Below, piece by piece: positions 1 to 9,057 of a stretch of 64,000 bases of DNA. Made by a program: the position numbers and the translations under genes. The stretch is from contig NC_091051.1 in the NCBI RefSeq assembly GCF_963966145.1, positions 22,010,001 through 22,074,000 of the forward strand. Reading direction: 5' to 3'. The notes under the pieces were generated by a model. It did no database searches. It was not told the DNA's origin and was given only the letters and a program-made list of their open reading frames with translations. Within the stretch, counting starts at the first letter, position 1; the number at the start of each line of letters is the position of its first letter. The stretch comes from Tenebrio molitor (taxonomy: Eukaryota > Arthropoda > Insecta > Coleoptera > Tenebrionidae).

Positions 1-144
1 AAAGTCTTCTCGGTTCATCAGAGTAAAAAGTTTAAGTTTCGTTTGATGAGTGTCTTCATACAGGATCAGGTTATTTAAATGTTTCATATAAATTTTCTGT
101 AGAGCATCTTGGGCTTCGATTTTGATTTGTAACAAAAGATCCAT
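1..144 (-). CDS. partial hypothetical ORF at left edge of viral-like cluster
   Basis: An open frame starts with ATG at 144-142 and runs leftward off the window, 48 codons visible without a stop. The visible part is hydrophilic and looks helical, rich in Lys, Leu and Gln. It lies just beyond the 3' end of the DNA polymerase gene and on the same strand, so it is probably another gene of the same element. A TTGCAG sequence upstream of the ATG could be a splice acceptor, so the true start may be in another exon. I do not recognise the family. Confidence 0.35.
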   Translation of the reverse strand, partial: MDLLLQIKIEAQDALQKIYMKHLNNLILYEDTHQTKLKLFTLMNREDF

Positions 145-270
145 CTTGGAAACACTGGTTAGCACTGCAACAACAATAAAATAAAATTATTTGTGTTGCT
201 AGTTTGTATGCAGTACCTCATTTTGTAGTTGATATCCCTTCCATTATTTACTTATGTACACATATGTACT

Positions 271-3200
271 TTACTCATAATTAATATTTTCTTCTTCTTT
301 TTCTCTGTTAGGTGTCGCTTGATACATATAGCCCCAAGGCTTAGTGTCAGTTGTATCAAAATTAAGAATACGTTTATCATCAAATGGACTTAAGACAATT
401 TTTTTCTGTTTGATAGATGATACCTTGTGGTTTTTAGATCTTATTAACTTTTGCACTTTTTCTAAAATTGTTTGATCGAACAAACAATTTTTATAATCAT
501 TAAATGTGATGGCTTTTATTGAAGATTTTGTAGATCCTTTTGATTTTTTAACTAAATACTCTTTTGATTTATCGTCATCTACAGTGTAAGCATACATTTT
601 TGATCTTAAACCAACAAATTCTAACATAATTTTACCATTGTTTTCATCTTTCATAAGGCCGGGTACTTTTTTGTTTCTTTGTATAATGTTATAAATATTG
701 TTAGTTTCATAATCTGAGGTATCAAAAAGATGAAAATCTTTTTTAATATATTCATATATGTCATAAACTTTAAATTCATAGATTAAACTGTCAGTATCGG
801 TATAAAGTAATTTTGCAGAGTTTTGGAAGGTTTTAATAACATAGTTGTAATGAAAATGATATAAGAAAGTTTTCGAAATATCTAAGATACTAAAACCAAC
901 GTATATTGGTTTATTCAGATAAACTTCTAATTTATTCATTTCAACAACAACAATATTTTCATCAAAAATAATGGAGCTATGAAAATTAGGTCTTGAAATT
1001 AATGCGCGTAGTCCCCAGCGTCCTCCATCCCATTTCGTTACCAATCGAATGTCTCTATGTTTTCTAACATTCTCCATACATTTACCATAAATAGCATTAA
1101 TCATTAATTTATAGAAATCTTTTTCAAAATCATTTTTAGACTGTTGCCTGAGTTTGGTATTTAAGTCAATATATTGTTTAAGCCATGGTGATTGTTTGAA
1201 TTTTAAAACTTTGTGAACTTTAGTTAATTTCATTCCCAGGTCTAAATACATTTTCAAATTTCTATAATGAATAATATAATTTTTTTTTGGAAATAATGTT
1301 AAAAGCAGTTTTTTAATTTTGGATGTAGAATTTGGTGGCACCATATGTTCAGGCGCCAATGGTAAATCGCTATGCATATCATGTATGCAAATGGGATAAT
1401 CTAAATCACATTCAAGTATGTAACCAATTTGAGAAGTATTGGAGGTATATAATATTTGTTGAATGTTAAAATTTTCTAAAAACTCAAATTCACCATATGG
1501 CAAATATTCTGACATTGCTGCACCATATAAATTATTCACATCAAAATACATTAAGTACTTGCTGTCTAAATTTTGTATAAAATTTTCTCTCATATATTTA
1601 TTATTTGCTTTTGCATATCTATTTGAACACTGTGATACACCACCTCTTATTCCTTTTTCTATAAATAATATTTGATCAATATCCATCAAACGTTCTAATG
1701 TTATATTTGTGGTTTTGAGCATAGCATCAAATGTAAGTCCGGGAGTAGTAAAGTAATGTAAAGGATCTAAATCATATGTTTTTTTGCATGTATCACGAAA
1801 AGCTTCAAAAACATCTGCAAGTAAAAGAACATCAGTCTTTAAATACAAATCAGCATACTCTCCTATTGTTTTAATATGAAAGCAGTCCCAAACTTTTTTA
1901 GCATGATAATAGTCGCTGTCACTAATAGGTTCCTCAGTAAGTTCACTGTAAAATGCTTCTTTACAAGGTAAAACGGTTTCCTCTAAACGTTCAAATGAAT
2001 CAATGTAATCATAAGGAAATATACCTTTTTTTGTTAATAACAAGAATTCTTCTTCGGTATTACAAAATAATTTTGTTATAGATTTTTGTTCGTTTTGTAA
2101 ATTTGATGAAAGTTTTCCTAGAGCTTGAGACATAAAACGAAAAGAATCAACAAATCGTAAAGATACATTTGTGCCTGCAACATATTTAGTAAAAGAAATG
2201 TATTTTTCTTTATTTATAGGTAGCAATTTGATTGTTCCTTGAAACTGTGTTGATAGTTCTTTAATTATAAAATGAGCATCATATCCACTCAAGTTGTGAA
2301 AAACAACAGGAATGTAATGAGCATCTTTATAATTTAAGTTACAAGCTTGATGCGCTAAACCACGAAATTCTCCTGTTTGATGATTATGATCTCGTACTTT
2401 CATTTGGTTTGGTTGAAATGTTTGTTTGCAGATGTGACAATTGTCATTTGTTGTTGTTGTTGTTGTTGTTGTTGTTATTGTTGTCATTGGTAAAATTATT
2501 TTAAGCTGTTCATCACAAAACTGTGAAATTTCTTCCAACTCTTTAACAAACCACTGAATGCAATCTTTACCACGATAAATATTAAATTTAGAGAATGAAT
2601 CGTTATAAGAGCATTTTAGATAATAGGCTACACTAAATGCAACATGATTTTGATATATTTTAGAATTAGATTTGGTAGAGTAATTATTGTCTGATGCCTT
2701 TTCTAAAATACTTTCTAAATCTGCGTATATAACAAAGGGAACTTTTTCTTTATAAGAATGATTTTCAAACTGCAAAAATTTCTTTGTTTCATCAGGTAAT
2801 TTGACACAACATTGATTTGACTTTAGGCAATAACGCAAATGATTTTGGAGTAGATTGTCAGTGGTAAAAGAATTTAAACATCTCTCACAAACAAAACATT
2901 TATTATTATGATTTGATAATTGTTTAGATAACAAACGAGATAAATTTTTAATCCACACAAAGTGATAAAGTAAGGACTTTTTAGAAGCAAAAGACAAATT
3001 TGGTTTAGTATTAATTGGCAACATTAATAAATTGATAACTTTAATATCAGCTTTATGTGTTTGTGAACTTAAAGAACAAGGCAAAATTTTTGAACGCTCA
3101 AAACAATATAAGTTAATGGCAAGATTGTTATGTTTTTCAAACTTTCTAACATCTTTAATTGTAATTGGAAACTGGATATTTTGATATTTTAACACATCTT

Positions 3201-4062
3201 TAAAATGTGGATAAGAAGAAATTCTATTAGCGTTTTTCTTTGCAGGATACAAAGCAGATACAACTGACCATAAAAAACAAAAATTATCATCATTTTCAAC
3301 ATTAATTACTGCATGTTTTTTTTTAATAAAATTTGGTACAGTTACAAACGTTGAAAAACCTATCTTTAATGGATCATACCTGTTAATATTTACTTTAAGC
3401 CCTACAACTTCATGAAGAGCCCATCCAGAATCCTTTTCTGCAAACTCTTCTAATTTATTCATTAATTTATCGGTAACGTTTTCTTTGTACCACCGTTTTA
3501 AATTAGTTGAAGTGTCAATTGGAACATTTTTTGTGCAAAAGCTTTTTATGTCAATTTCACCAGTTTGAGGTTTTATGAAATAAGCGGAGAAAATAACATT
3601 CACTTTTATCATAGACTCCTTTAAGATTTTTTTAATTTTAATTGAAAAACACTTAAAAGCTTTATTGAAAAAAATTAAAGGGTCTTTTATATTTAATGTT
3701 GATATAAAACCAGTACGAATTCTTCCATTAAAAGCTGATTCAATATTTTCCCATTTTACATTAGAGCAATTTCGATTTAAATTAGTTGAAAGTTTTCCTC
3801 CCGTTTTCAAAATTAAATTTTGTTTAAGTTTTTTTAATTTTAAACGATAATATTTTAAATATGATAAACTAGATTCTAAAGAATGAAGTGACTCTAAAAC
3901 ATTATTTTTATGCAATTTGTTTTTTATTGCTTTATTAACAATTTTGATTGTATTATTTATATGAATTTGAAATTTATTTAACTCATCTATAGTTTTTAAT
4001 TTTGAGAAATATTCACGTACCACTTTTAAGACTCTTTTACATAAACGTGTGACGGTTTCCAT
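271..4062 (-). CDS. family-B (protein-primed type) DNA polymerase of a Polinton/adintovirus-like element
   Basis: An uninterrupted 1263-codon ORF for a replicative DNA polymerase with 3'-5' exonuclease. Visible features in order: a C2H2-like cluster near residues 387-412; exonuclease I motif YADLES near 447; a poly-Thr run near 525-538; a CxxC...DHNHxTGxFRG zinc/HNH-like segment near 544-575, like the recombination endonuclease VII finger found in related polymerases; exonuclease II (HNLSGYD) near 590; exonuclease III (YLKTDVLLLADVF) near 740; polymerase motif A DVNNLYG near 842; motif B KLMINAIYGK near 980; motif C YTDTDS near 1085. All catalytic acidic residues are present. This architecture is typical of polymerases of Polintons/Mavericks, adintoviruses and related invertebrate elements. 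A TATA-like sequence lies about 60 bp upstream of the ATG. Divergent neighbour: the GTSF1-like gene. No integrase or capsid gene is visible; they could lie left of the window. An intact frame of this length argues for recent insertion or selection. Confidence 0.9.
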   Translation of the reverse strand: METVTRLCKRVLKVVREYFSKLKTIDELNKFQIHINNTIKIVNKAIKNKLHKNNVLESLHSLESSLSYLKYYRLKLKKLKQNLILKTGGKLSTNLNRNCSNVKWENIESAFNGRIRTGFISTLNIKDPLIFFNKAFKCFSIKIKKILKESMIKVNVIFSAYFIKPQTGEIDIKSFCTKNVPIDTSTNLKRWYKENVTDKLMNKLEEFAEKDSGWALHEVVGLKVNINRYDPLKIGFSTFVTVPNFIKKKHAVINVENDDNFCFLWSVVSALYPAKKNANRISSYPHFKDVLKYQNIQFPITIKDVRKFEKHNNLAINLYCFERSKILPCSLSSQTHKADIKVINLLMLPINTKPNLSFASKKSLLYHFVWIKNLSRLLSKQLSNHNNKCFVCERCLNSFTTDNLLQNHLRYCLKSNQCCVKLPDETKKFLQFENHSYKEKVPFVIYADLESILEKASDNNYSTKSNSKIYQNHVAFSVAYYLKCSYNDSFSKFNIYRGKDCIQWFVKELEEISQFCDEQLKIILPMTTITTTTTTTTTNDNCHICKQTFQPNQMKVRDHNHQTGEFRGLAHQACNLNYKDAHYIPVVFHNLSGYDAHFIIKELSTQFQGTIKLLPINKEKYISFTKYVAGTNVSLRFVDSFRFMSQALGKLSSNLQNEQKSITKLFCNTEEEFLLLTKKGIFPYDYIDSFERLEETVLPCKEAFYSELTEEPISDSDYYHAKKVWDCFHIKTIGEYADLYLKTDVLLLADVFEAFRDTCKKTYDLDPLHYFTTPGLTFDAMLKTTNITLERLMDIDQILFIEKGIRGGVSQCSNRYAKANNKYMRENFIQNLDSKYLMYFDVNNLYGAAMSEYLPYGEFEFLENFNIQQILYTSNTSQIGYILECDLDYPICIHDMHSDLPLAPEHMVPPNSTSKIKKLLLTLFPKKNYIIHYRNLKMYLDLGMKLTKVHKVLKFKQSPWLKQYIDLNTKLRQQSKNDFEKDFYKLMINAIYGKCMENVRKHRDIRLVTKWDGGRWGLRALISRPNFHSSIIFDENIVVVEMNKLEVYLNKPIYVGFSILDISKTFLYHFHYNYVIKTFQNSAKLLYTDTDSLIYEFKVYDIYEYIKKDFHLFDTSDYETNNIYNIIQRNKKVPGLMKDENNGKIMLEFVGLRSKMYAYTVDDDKSKEYLVKKSKGSTKSSIKAITFNDYKNCLFDQTILEKVQKLIRSKNHKVSSIKQKKIVLSPFDDKRILNFDTTDTKPWGYMYQATPNREKEEENINYE
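2450..2488. repeat. TTG/CAA triplet microsatellite inside the polymerase gene
   Basis: A short run of TTG triplets, with a few variant triplets, encodes the poly-Thr stretch on the minus strand, just N-terminal to the CxxC/HNH-like finger. It lies between exonuclease motifs I and II, probably in a surface loop. Confidence 0.8.
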
Positions 4063-4116
4063 TGAAGTTTAATAAAGAAGCTGCACAAACAATGTCAATA
4101 TTCAAAAAAAGATTCT

Positions 4117-4124
4117 TATTTATA
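4117..4124 (-). promoter_or_regulatory. TATA-like box upstream of the DNA polymerase gene
   Basis: TATAAATA on the minus strand, about 55-60 bp before the polymerase ATG. The spacing suits a short 5'UTR. Seen in sequence; function inferred. Confidence 0.4.
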
Positions 4125-4348
4125 GTGAAATAAAAAGAATAAAATAATGGTGATAACATGTTAATTACCTAAAGTAAAAATAAATTGGGATATATTTTGC
4201 CGAAGATAAGCAAAATGTTTCTTTCTTTAAAAGTTGGTGGGAGACAAAAAGAGGGATGTAACAAGAGTGGGGACATTGAAATAAATATAGCAGTAATTGG
4301 CTTAGTTTTATACACTTTGATAATTGTCAACTTGCGAGTACTACAACC

Positions 4349-4697
4349 ATGAATTTCCAAAATTTTGATAGTTACAATAATCAAAATGGTAAGTTTTTTT
4401 TTTTTAATATAAAACTGTATTTCATATATTTATTATTTTAAAGGAATTGTTCAATGTCCCTACAACCCCTTCCATAAATGCTTGGAGCATCGTTTGTCGA
4501 TCCACATGTACAAGGCTCATCGTGAGGAGTACATGAAAGACATGGACCGCAAGTGGAAAGAGGGTGCTGCGGAACGGCAAAGATTATGGGAAGAAATGAA
4601 GAAGAGACCAAAAATTGTCATCCCTCAAGTAAATTACACTCCCGATGATGAAAATTGGGATGATTGCGATGAAAATAATGTATTTGAGAATAAATAA
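4349..4697 (+). CDS. GTSF1-like (CHHC-type zinc finger) small protein, two exons
   Basis: Coding exons 4349-4388 and 4444-4697 are joined by a 55-bp intron with GTAAGT donor and TTTTAAAG acceptor, giving about 97 aa. Right after the splice junction is a C-x5-H-x9-H-x4-H arrangement (CPYNPFH ... H ... H), close to the C-x5-H-x9-H-x3-C finger of gametocyte-specific factor 1 and U11-48K, but with His and one extra residue at the last ligand. The acidic tail with PDDENWDD resembles the Trp-containing tail of GTSF1. GTSF1/Asterix proteins bind Piwi-clade proteins and support piRNA silencing; they normally have two fingers and about 150-170 aa, so this is a short one-finger version. It is divergent from the polymerase gene, with about 290 bp between the two start codons. 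AATAAA signals overlap its stop codon. A captured host gene is likely; an unrelated CHHC protein is the alternative. Confidence 0.6.
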
Positions 4698-5820
4698 ATA
4701 AATGTTTATACTTTTATCTTTGTTATTATTATTAAATAACCATATAACACCCCTATTTAAAAAAAAAAAAAAAAAAAAAAAGAGTCCTGACTTTTCAATC
4801 CAGCTATGAGACATATCTTAAGAGAACCTACATCAGTAACAAAGTTTAACCCCCGTTTTTGGTCGGGCGGAAATGACTTTAATTTTATACTTTTTGGCAC
4901 TTAAAACATTTTTATTTTTTAAAATGTTTATGATGGTTGGATTTAGAAAAATTCATGTTTTTAAATTGTTACTTTTTGAATTTTTTTTCTTTAAAAAGTG
5001 ATGTTTTTTTACCAAAAAAAGGCACTTAAAAACATTTTAAAATTTTTAAAATTAAATCCTTGAATTCTCCATAAAAAATGCTACTTGTGGTTTTAATTTC
5101 AAATTTTTATCTCAAAATTAAATTAATTTAAGCTAAGGGTAGTTTTTTTAAATGTTGTCAGAACCATATCGAGTTGCATATCAAACTTCATCGCTTAAAC
5201 TCACAAATTTAAATAAAAACTCAAATTCAAAAAATATTGAACGGTGTAGAAAATACAAAATGATCAACCCTAAAAAAATTTTGATTTAAATAAATCGATT
5301 TTCCATTTCTTTGCGCATGTTTTTTTACATAGATCATTTTTCAATAAAACGAATAGTTTTTGAGATAAACGCTATTAAACTTTTACAATTTTACTCTTTA
5401 ATTGTAATTTGAGCTTATGCACGTGAATCAATCAACTTTTAGTTTTTACCATTCGATTTATAACAACTTTTTGCAACTTTTTTTCCTCTATTATTTTGGG
5501 CTCCAACGTACCGTTTACGAAATAAAGTTTCAAAAAATTTTCTTTAAAATATAATTTGAGGTTATTTTTATGATTCTATTAACTTCAATTTTGTTTCATT
5601 TAATTTCAATCGTCTATATGCAGCTTTTTTTCCTTTATTATTTTTGATCTTAAACCACCCTTTCAAATATATTTGCTGTTTGAATTTATATTGTAAATGT
5701 AATTTTGTATAGTGAAAAATTACAAATACATATTACGAATAAAAATCAAGAAAAAATTAAAGGATTGTTTGTTTTTAATATTTTATTCATGACATTTATA
5801 AATATTACATTGGTTGAAAC
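4698..5820. other. AT-rich non-coding stretch within the viral-like cluster
   Basis: No convincing ORF. It holds a run of about two dozen A at 4758-4781 and two copies of a GGCACTTAAAACATTTT-like phrase (about 4895 and 5021). I see no promoter, terminal repeat or RNA gene. Confidence 0.5.
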
Positions 5821-6261
5821 TTAATTAAAAATTAAAGTTATTTGTTGATTAACAGACAGCATGTCCCAGTTCCTTACTATTTTTAAATATCGTTTACATG
5901 AAAATATGCAGACGATTAATCCTAAAATTATTAAAAGCCAACAAAACCAGCTGTAGTCTTTTAATATCCAGTCTGTTGAATATTGAATCAAAAACGTCCA
6001 CTTTGATATTGATAATCCAAATCCTGATAGAGCACCAAATTTTGCTGCAAGTTTGTGCCAAAATGTTATCACCAATAAATATCCAATCCAATTGAAAATG
6101 TACACAGCCATAAAAGCAAAATAAAAATCAAAATTATTTCCTAATAAACTTTTGCCAATATCGGCATTTAATTCATTTTCAATTGTAAACATTTTATGTT
6201 GTCCTGTGTTAATTGGCACATTTTTCTTTCCTTCAATCTCTTCATTTAAGGGTGCATTCAT
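5821..6261 (-). CDS. Ndfip-like three-pass membrane protein (Nedd4-ligase adaptor family)
   Basis: 146 codons from ATG at 6261. Three hydrophobic segments, near residues 46-68, 72-96 and 103-122, carry the family signatures FNWIGYLL and GALSGFGLSISKW that mark NEDD4-family-interacting proteins. Host Ndfip1/2 are endosomal/Golgi membrane proteins that recruit and activate HECT ubiquitin ligases through N-terminal PPxY motifs. No PPxY is visible in this ORF: the N-terminal 40 residues are short and polar. The frame stays open upstream of the ATG to about 6390, where a TGTAG could be a splice acceptor, so an upstream exon could supply a PY motif, but I cannot identify one. It sits between the GTSF1-like gene and a spliced gene on the other strand, with no other host gene nearby, so capture by the viral-like element is the simplest reading. 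Confidence 0.7.
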   Translation of the reverse strand: MNAPLNEEIEGKKNVPINTGQHKMFTIENELNADIGKSLLGNNFDFYFAFMAVYIFNWIGYLLVITFWHKLAAKFGALSGFGLSISKWTFLIQYSTDWILKDYSWFCWLLIILGLIVCIFSCKRYLKIVRNWDMLSVNQQITLIFN

Positions 6262-6537
6262 CTTCTTTGGTGCAACTTTTATTGGGGGTTGGTCACATTC
6301 AAAATAAATACAAAAGAAATCATTCTGTAATGGCTCTGTACGTCTGTGGGCGGTAACATAAAAAATTATGCTACAAATGAGTAATTAACGTTCTCTCCCA
6401 CTGTTCATCTAGGCGTTATCACATAAGACGTTTCATTCGTTCACTCTTAGCCCCCACCCATTTAGAGGTAGACTTAAACGACCAAGGCACATGCAGAAAA
6501 ATTGTGGGGGTTTTTTGTAAACTTTGCATTTTTTTAT

Positions 6538-6546
6538 TATATAAAT
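6538..6546 (+). promoter_or_regulatory. TATA-like box for the spliced coiled-coil gene
   Basis: TATATAAAT about 75 bp before the ATG at 6617, in a plausible position for its core promoter. Inferred from position only. Confidence 0.35.
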
Positions 6547-6616
6547 CATGATTCTTGTTTATTTCAATTACTAGTTTTCATTTGTTCAATTGTTGGTAAT
6601 TTCACGAAAAAAAAAA

Positions 6617-7261
6617 ATGTCTACTCAAAAAGTGAACATCCTTCAAAATAAAGTTATTAAGGTATGTATTTTTTAATTATTATTAAATTAATAACTAATA
6701 ATAAAATTTATCAACAGCCTATGGAGGATGAGGAAACTAACTTTAGTCTACCTTCATTGATTGATTCCGAATCATTGTTGCAAGAGGTAATTTTTTTATT
6801 CAAATTTTTCCGATTATTGATAAGTTTATATTTATTAAAATTGTAATTTTTATTAATAATAGAAACTTAATTATTTTCAGATTGGATTTATGGAACACGT
6901 GGACGACAATGAGGAAGCGGAGGCCTTTACCACCCAGCCGCCAACTAGGGGTAAAGGCAAGGGCAAGGGCAAGGGTAAAACAATTACAACACCTCCAGAG
7001 GCGTCTCCATGTTCCTCGACTTCCTCATTTTATATGGAGGATGAAAAATCTTCAGTTGATCAAATTCAACAAGAATTTGAAACTAAAGTTAAGCATATGT
7101 ACCAGGATATTATAAAAATTAATAAAAAAATTGACATAAAAATTCAAAAAATTAATAAATATTTAGTGGTAAAGCAACAATTAGTTAGAAAAAAAAAACA
7201 AAATTTAGTAGAATTAGAAAAATTAGAAAAAATAGTAGATAAAATGTGTTTTAGTGTATAG
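6617..7261 (+). CDS. spliced acidic/Lys-Gly-rich coiled-coil protein of unknown function
   Basis: Three exons, 6617-6661, 6718-6786 and 6881-7261, are joined by introns of 56 and 94 bp with GTATG/GTAAT donors and CAACAG/TTTCAG acceptors. The reading frame continues exactly through both, about 164 aa. Visible parts: an acidic N-terminal half, a run of alternating Gly-Lys (four GK repeats) near residue 60, a Ser/Pro-rich linker, and a C-terminal heptad-like Ile/Leu/Lys coiled coil of about 70 residues ending in a very basic stretch. The Gly-Lys run could bind nucleic acid and the coiled coil could oligomerise, but no family is recognised. It is followed by AATAAA at about 7272. Small introns in a compact cluster suggest nuclear transcription of the element. 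Confidence 0.6.
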
Positions 7262-7477
7262 TTTTATGTATAAATAAAAAATATACTTAAAAAATAAATT
7301 TGTTTTATTTTACATTGTTTGTAACCTAAAGTACAGAGAATTTTCAATTGAAAATTATTATTAAAATATAAAAAAAATCAAACAACACAACCGGATAATG
7401 TGTCTCCTATTTCATGTGATGTTTTGTTGTCATCGCTTTTTATTTCACCCAATACAGCCGGATGCTGTAGCTCTTAT

Positions 7478-7687
7478 TTAACACAGTGTTTTGTTGACAT
7501 CTTTCTTTATTTTTTGTTTCATTAATAGATTATTTAACACAGGATCGATAATTTTCCTTAATTCACTAATTCGTTTTTGAAACCTTAATCTATCTCTAGC
7601 ATACATTTCCCAGGCTGATTTTCGAAAGTCATCAGTGTCATCTAAATTATGAATAATAACTTTATCACTAAATTTAACTTTCTTCAT
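7478..7687 (-). CDS. PPP1R15/GADD34-like eIF2alpha-phosphatase regulatory protein, 69 aa
   Basis: The 69-aa ORF begins with a KVKF PP1-docking motif of RVxF type at residues 3-6. About 20 residues later it carries W-E-M-x-A-R-D-R-x-R-F-x-x-R-I, the signature of the C-terminal core of PPP1R15 proteins (GADD34, CReP) that brings eIF2alpha to PP1. Family members keep this order (RVxF, then W...ARDRxRF). Compact viral homologues are established: ICP34.5 of herpes simplex virus and DP71L of African swine fever virus, the short form of the latter being about this size. The expected role is to reverse eIF2alpha phosphorylation and keep translation on during infection or stress. The ORF is intact and convergent with the coiled-coil gene. 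The spacer between the two motifs is shorter than in host proteins. Confidence 0.7.
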   Translation of the reverse strand: MKKVKFSDKVIIHNLDDTDDFRKSAWEMYARDRLRFQKRISELRKIIDPVLNNLLMKQKIKKDVNKTLC

Positions 7688-7993
7688 TATTGATTGTTTT
7701 TTCTATTGTGATTATAGCTCTTGTCATTTAATTAAGATAAAATAATCAAATTTTACGTATCTAATTAATATTTTATTCCCCACTCATAAACAAACAAAAC
7801 ACCACATATTCACTTTTATAAAAGTTTATTTATATTTTAACACTTTGAATTTTTTTATTAATTTCATACATTGCAATTAAATGTTTTAAGTTTTTTATTG
7901 ACTGTATATGTGACAATAATAACAAATTTTTCTTCTTATTCACTACTTTCAGATCTTGAACAAATTTCTTCTGATTTTTCATTGTTGTCACCT

Positions 7994-8299
7994 TTATTCT
8001 TCAATGAAAGATATATTTGTTGTTTTGCCAACGTTCCCCCGACTAATCATAAAAATTGTTTTTCCGTCTCTTAACTCCTGGTTGAGAGTTGTAATGGCCT
8101 CTTCAGTGAATTGCGATGTAAAACGCTGGGGTAAGGATGTTTTAAAATCCCCACAATCAACCACAACTTGTTTACCAAACTGTGAATCCTCTTTACTAAA
8201 CCGATTAACTTGAAATTTTTTATTAACTTCCAGCTGGCTTGATTTTACAAACGGCACGAAAAAAGTTGCTTCATTAACACTTTGCAAAAATGAACTCAT
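7994..8299 (-). CDS. conserved-looking 101-aa protein, possible OB-fold-like nucleic-acid-binding protein
   Basis: ATG at 8299-8297 is preferred to an in-frame TTG six codons upstream. The pattern is a short beta-rich protein with FQVNRF...FGKQVVV, then LPQRF, then a helix EEAITTLNQ and a final strand. This order (strand pair, 'FG', hydrophobic strand, LPxRF, helix) recalls short proteins I have seen beside this type of polymerase in invertebrate genomes, but I cannot name a characterised family. A single-strand-binding or replication accessory role is a guess. Its position at the end of the cluster on the polymerase strand fits a gene of the same element. Confidence 0.45.
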   Translation of the reverse strand: MSSFLQSVNEATFFVPFVKSSQLEVNKKFQVNRFSKEDSQFGKQVVVDCGDFKTSLPQRFTSQFTEEAITTLNQELRDGKTIFMISRGNVGKTTNISFIEE

Positions 8300-9057
8300 A
8301 TTAAAAGTCTTTAGCAAAATATTCTTACTGTTGATATTAAACTGATATCAAACGATAAATCTTCCTTAATTAATACTCCATATCCCCTCCTTGTTAACAA
8401 AATAACGCCCACTATTTCTTACGCAATACCCTACCCTCAAACAAAACACATTTCCAAGTCACAAACAATGCAAATTTTTTATCTTTTATTAGAATTCAAC
8501 AATTAGATTGAAAATATTTTTTATGATTTACTTACTATAAAATGCAATGCACGCACAGAGATATGAAACTCCATTACCTACCTCAATGTTATGTACATGA
8601 ACACATACACACAACACCTGTTTGGAAAAATATATGTCACGCAAAATACCGCTTACTTACATTAATCAAAAACCATGTATTTGATGGAACCAAAACGGAT
8701 GTAATGATCAGATAATTTACTCTGAATCAAAAACTATGTTTTGACTAAACTACAAACGCAAATTAAAACTAGCGTTTTGATCGCGACATGACTGATACAG
8801 TTGAAGGTCACGCAAAACACATGAGTCTAAAACGCGATTTTTGAGTGAGCCAGAACCAGCACTATATAACTACTCTCGTTCCATTAAATCTAAAATCCAT
8901 TTTAAATTATAAACCTGTATTGATGGTAGGGTCCATACACCCGAGTGGGTAGCTTTTGCAGTTCTTATTTATTTTCAACAATTCATACTGCACCTTTATT
9001 GGTCTTTAATGTTCTCTGTGTACGACTTTAGAAAAAAAAATCTTGTCCTGAGCTATA
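8300..9057. other. AT-rich flank of the viral-like cluster
   Basis: No gene seen. A TATATAA at about 8873 is isolated. No terminal repeat of the viral-like element can be assigned, because the matching end would lie left of the window. Confidence 0.4.

Noticed and set aside
5894..6095. ORFs on both strands overlapping the Ndfip-like gene
   Set aside because: Shadows of the transmembrane coding frame.
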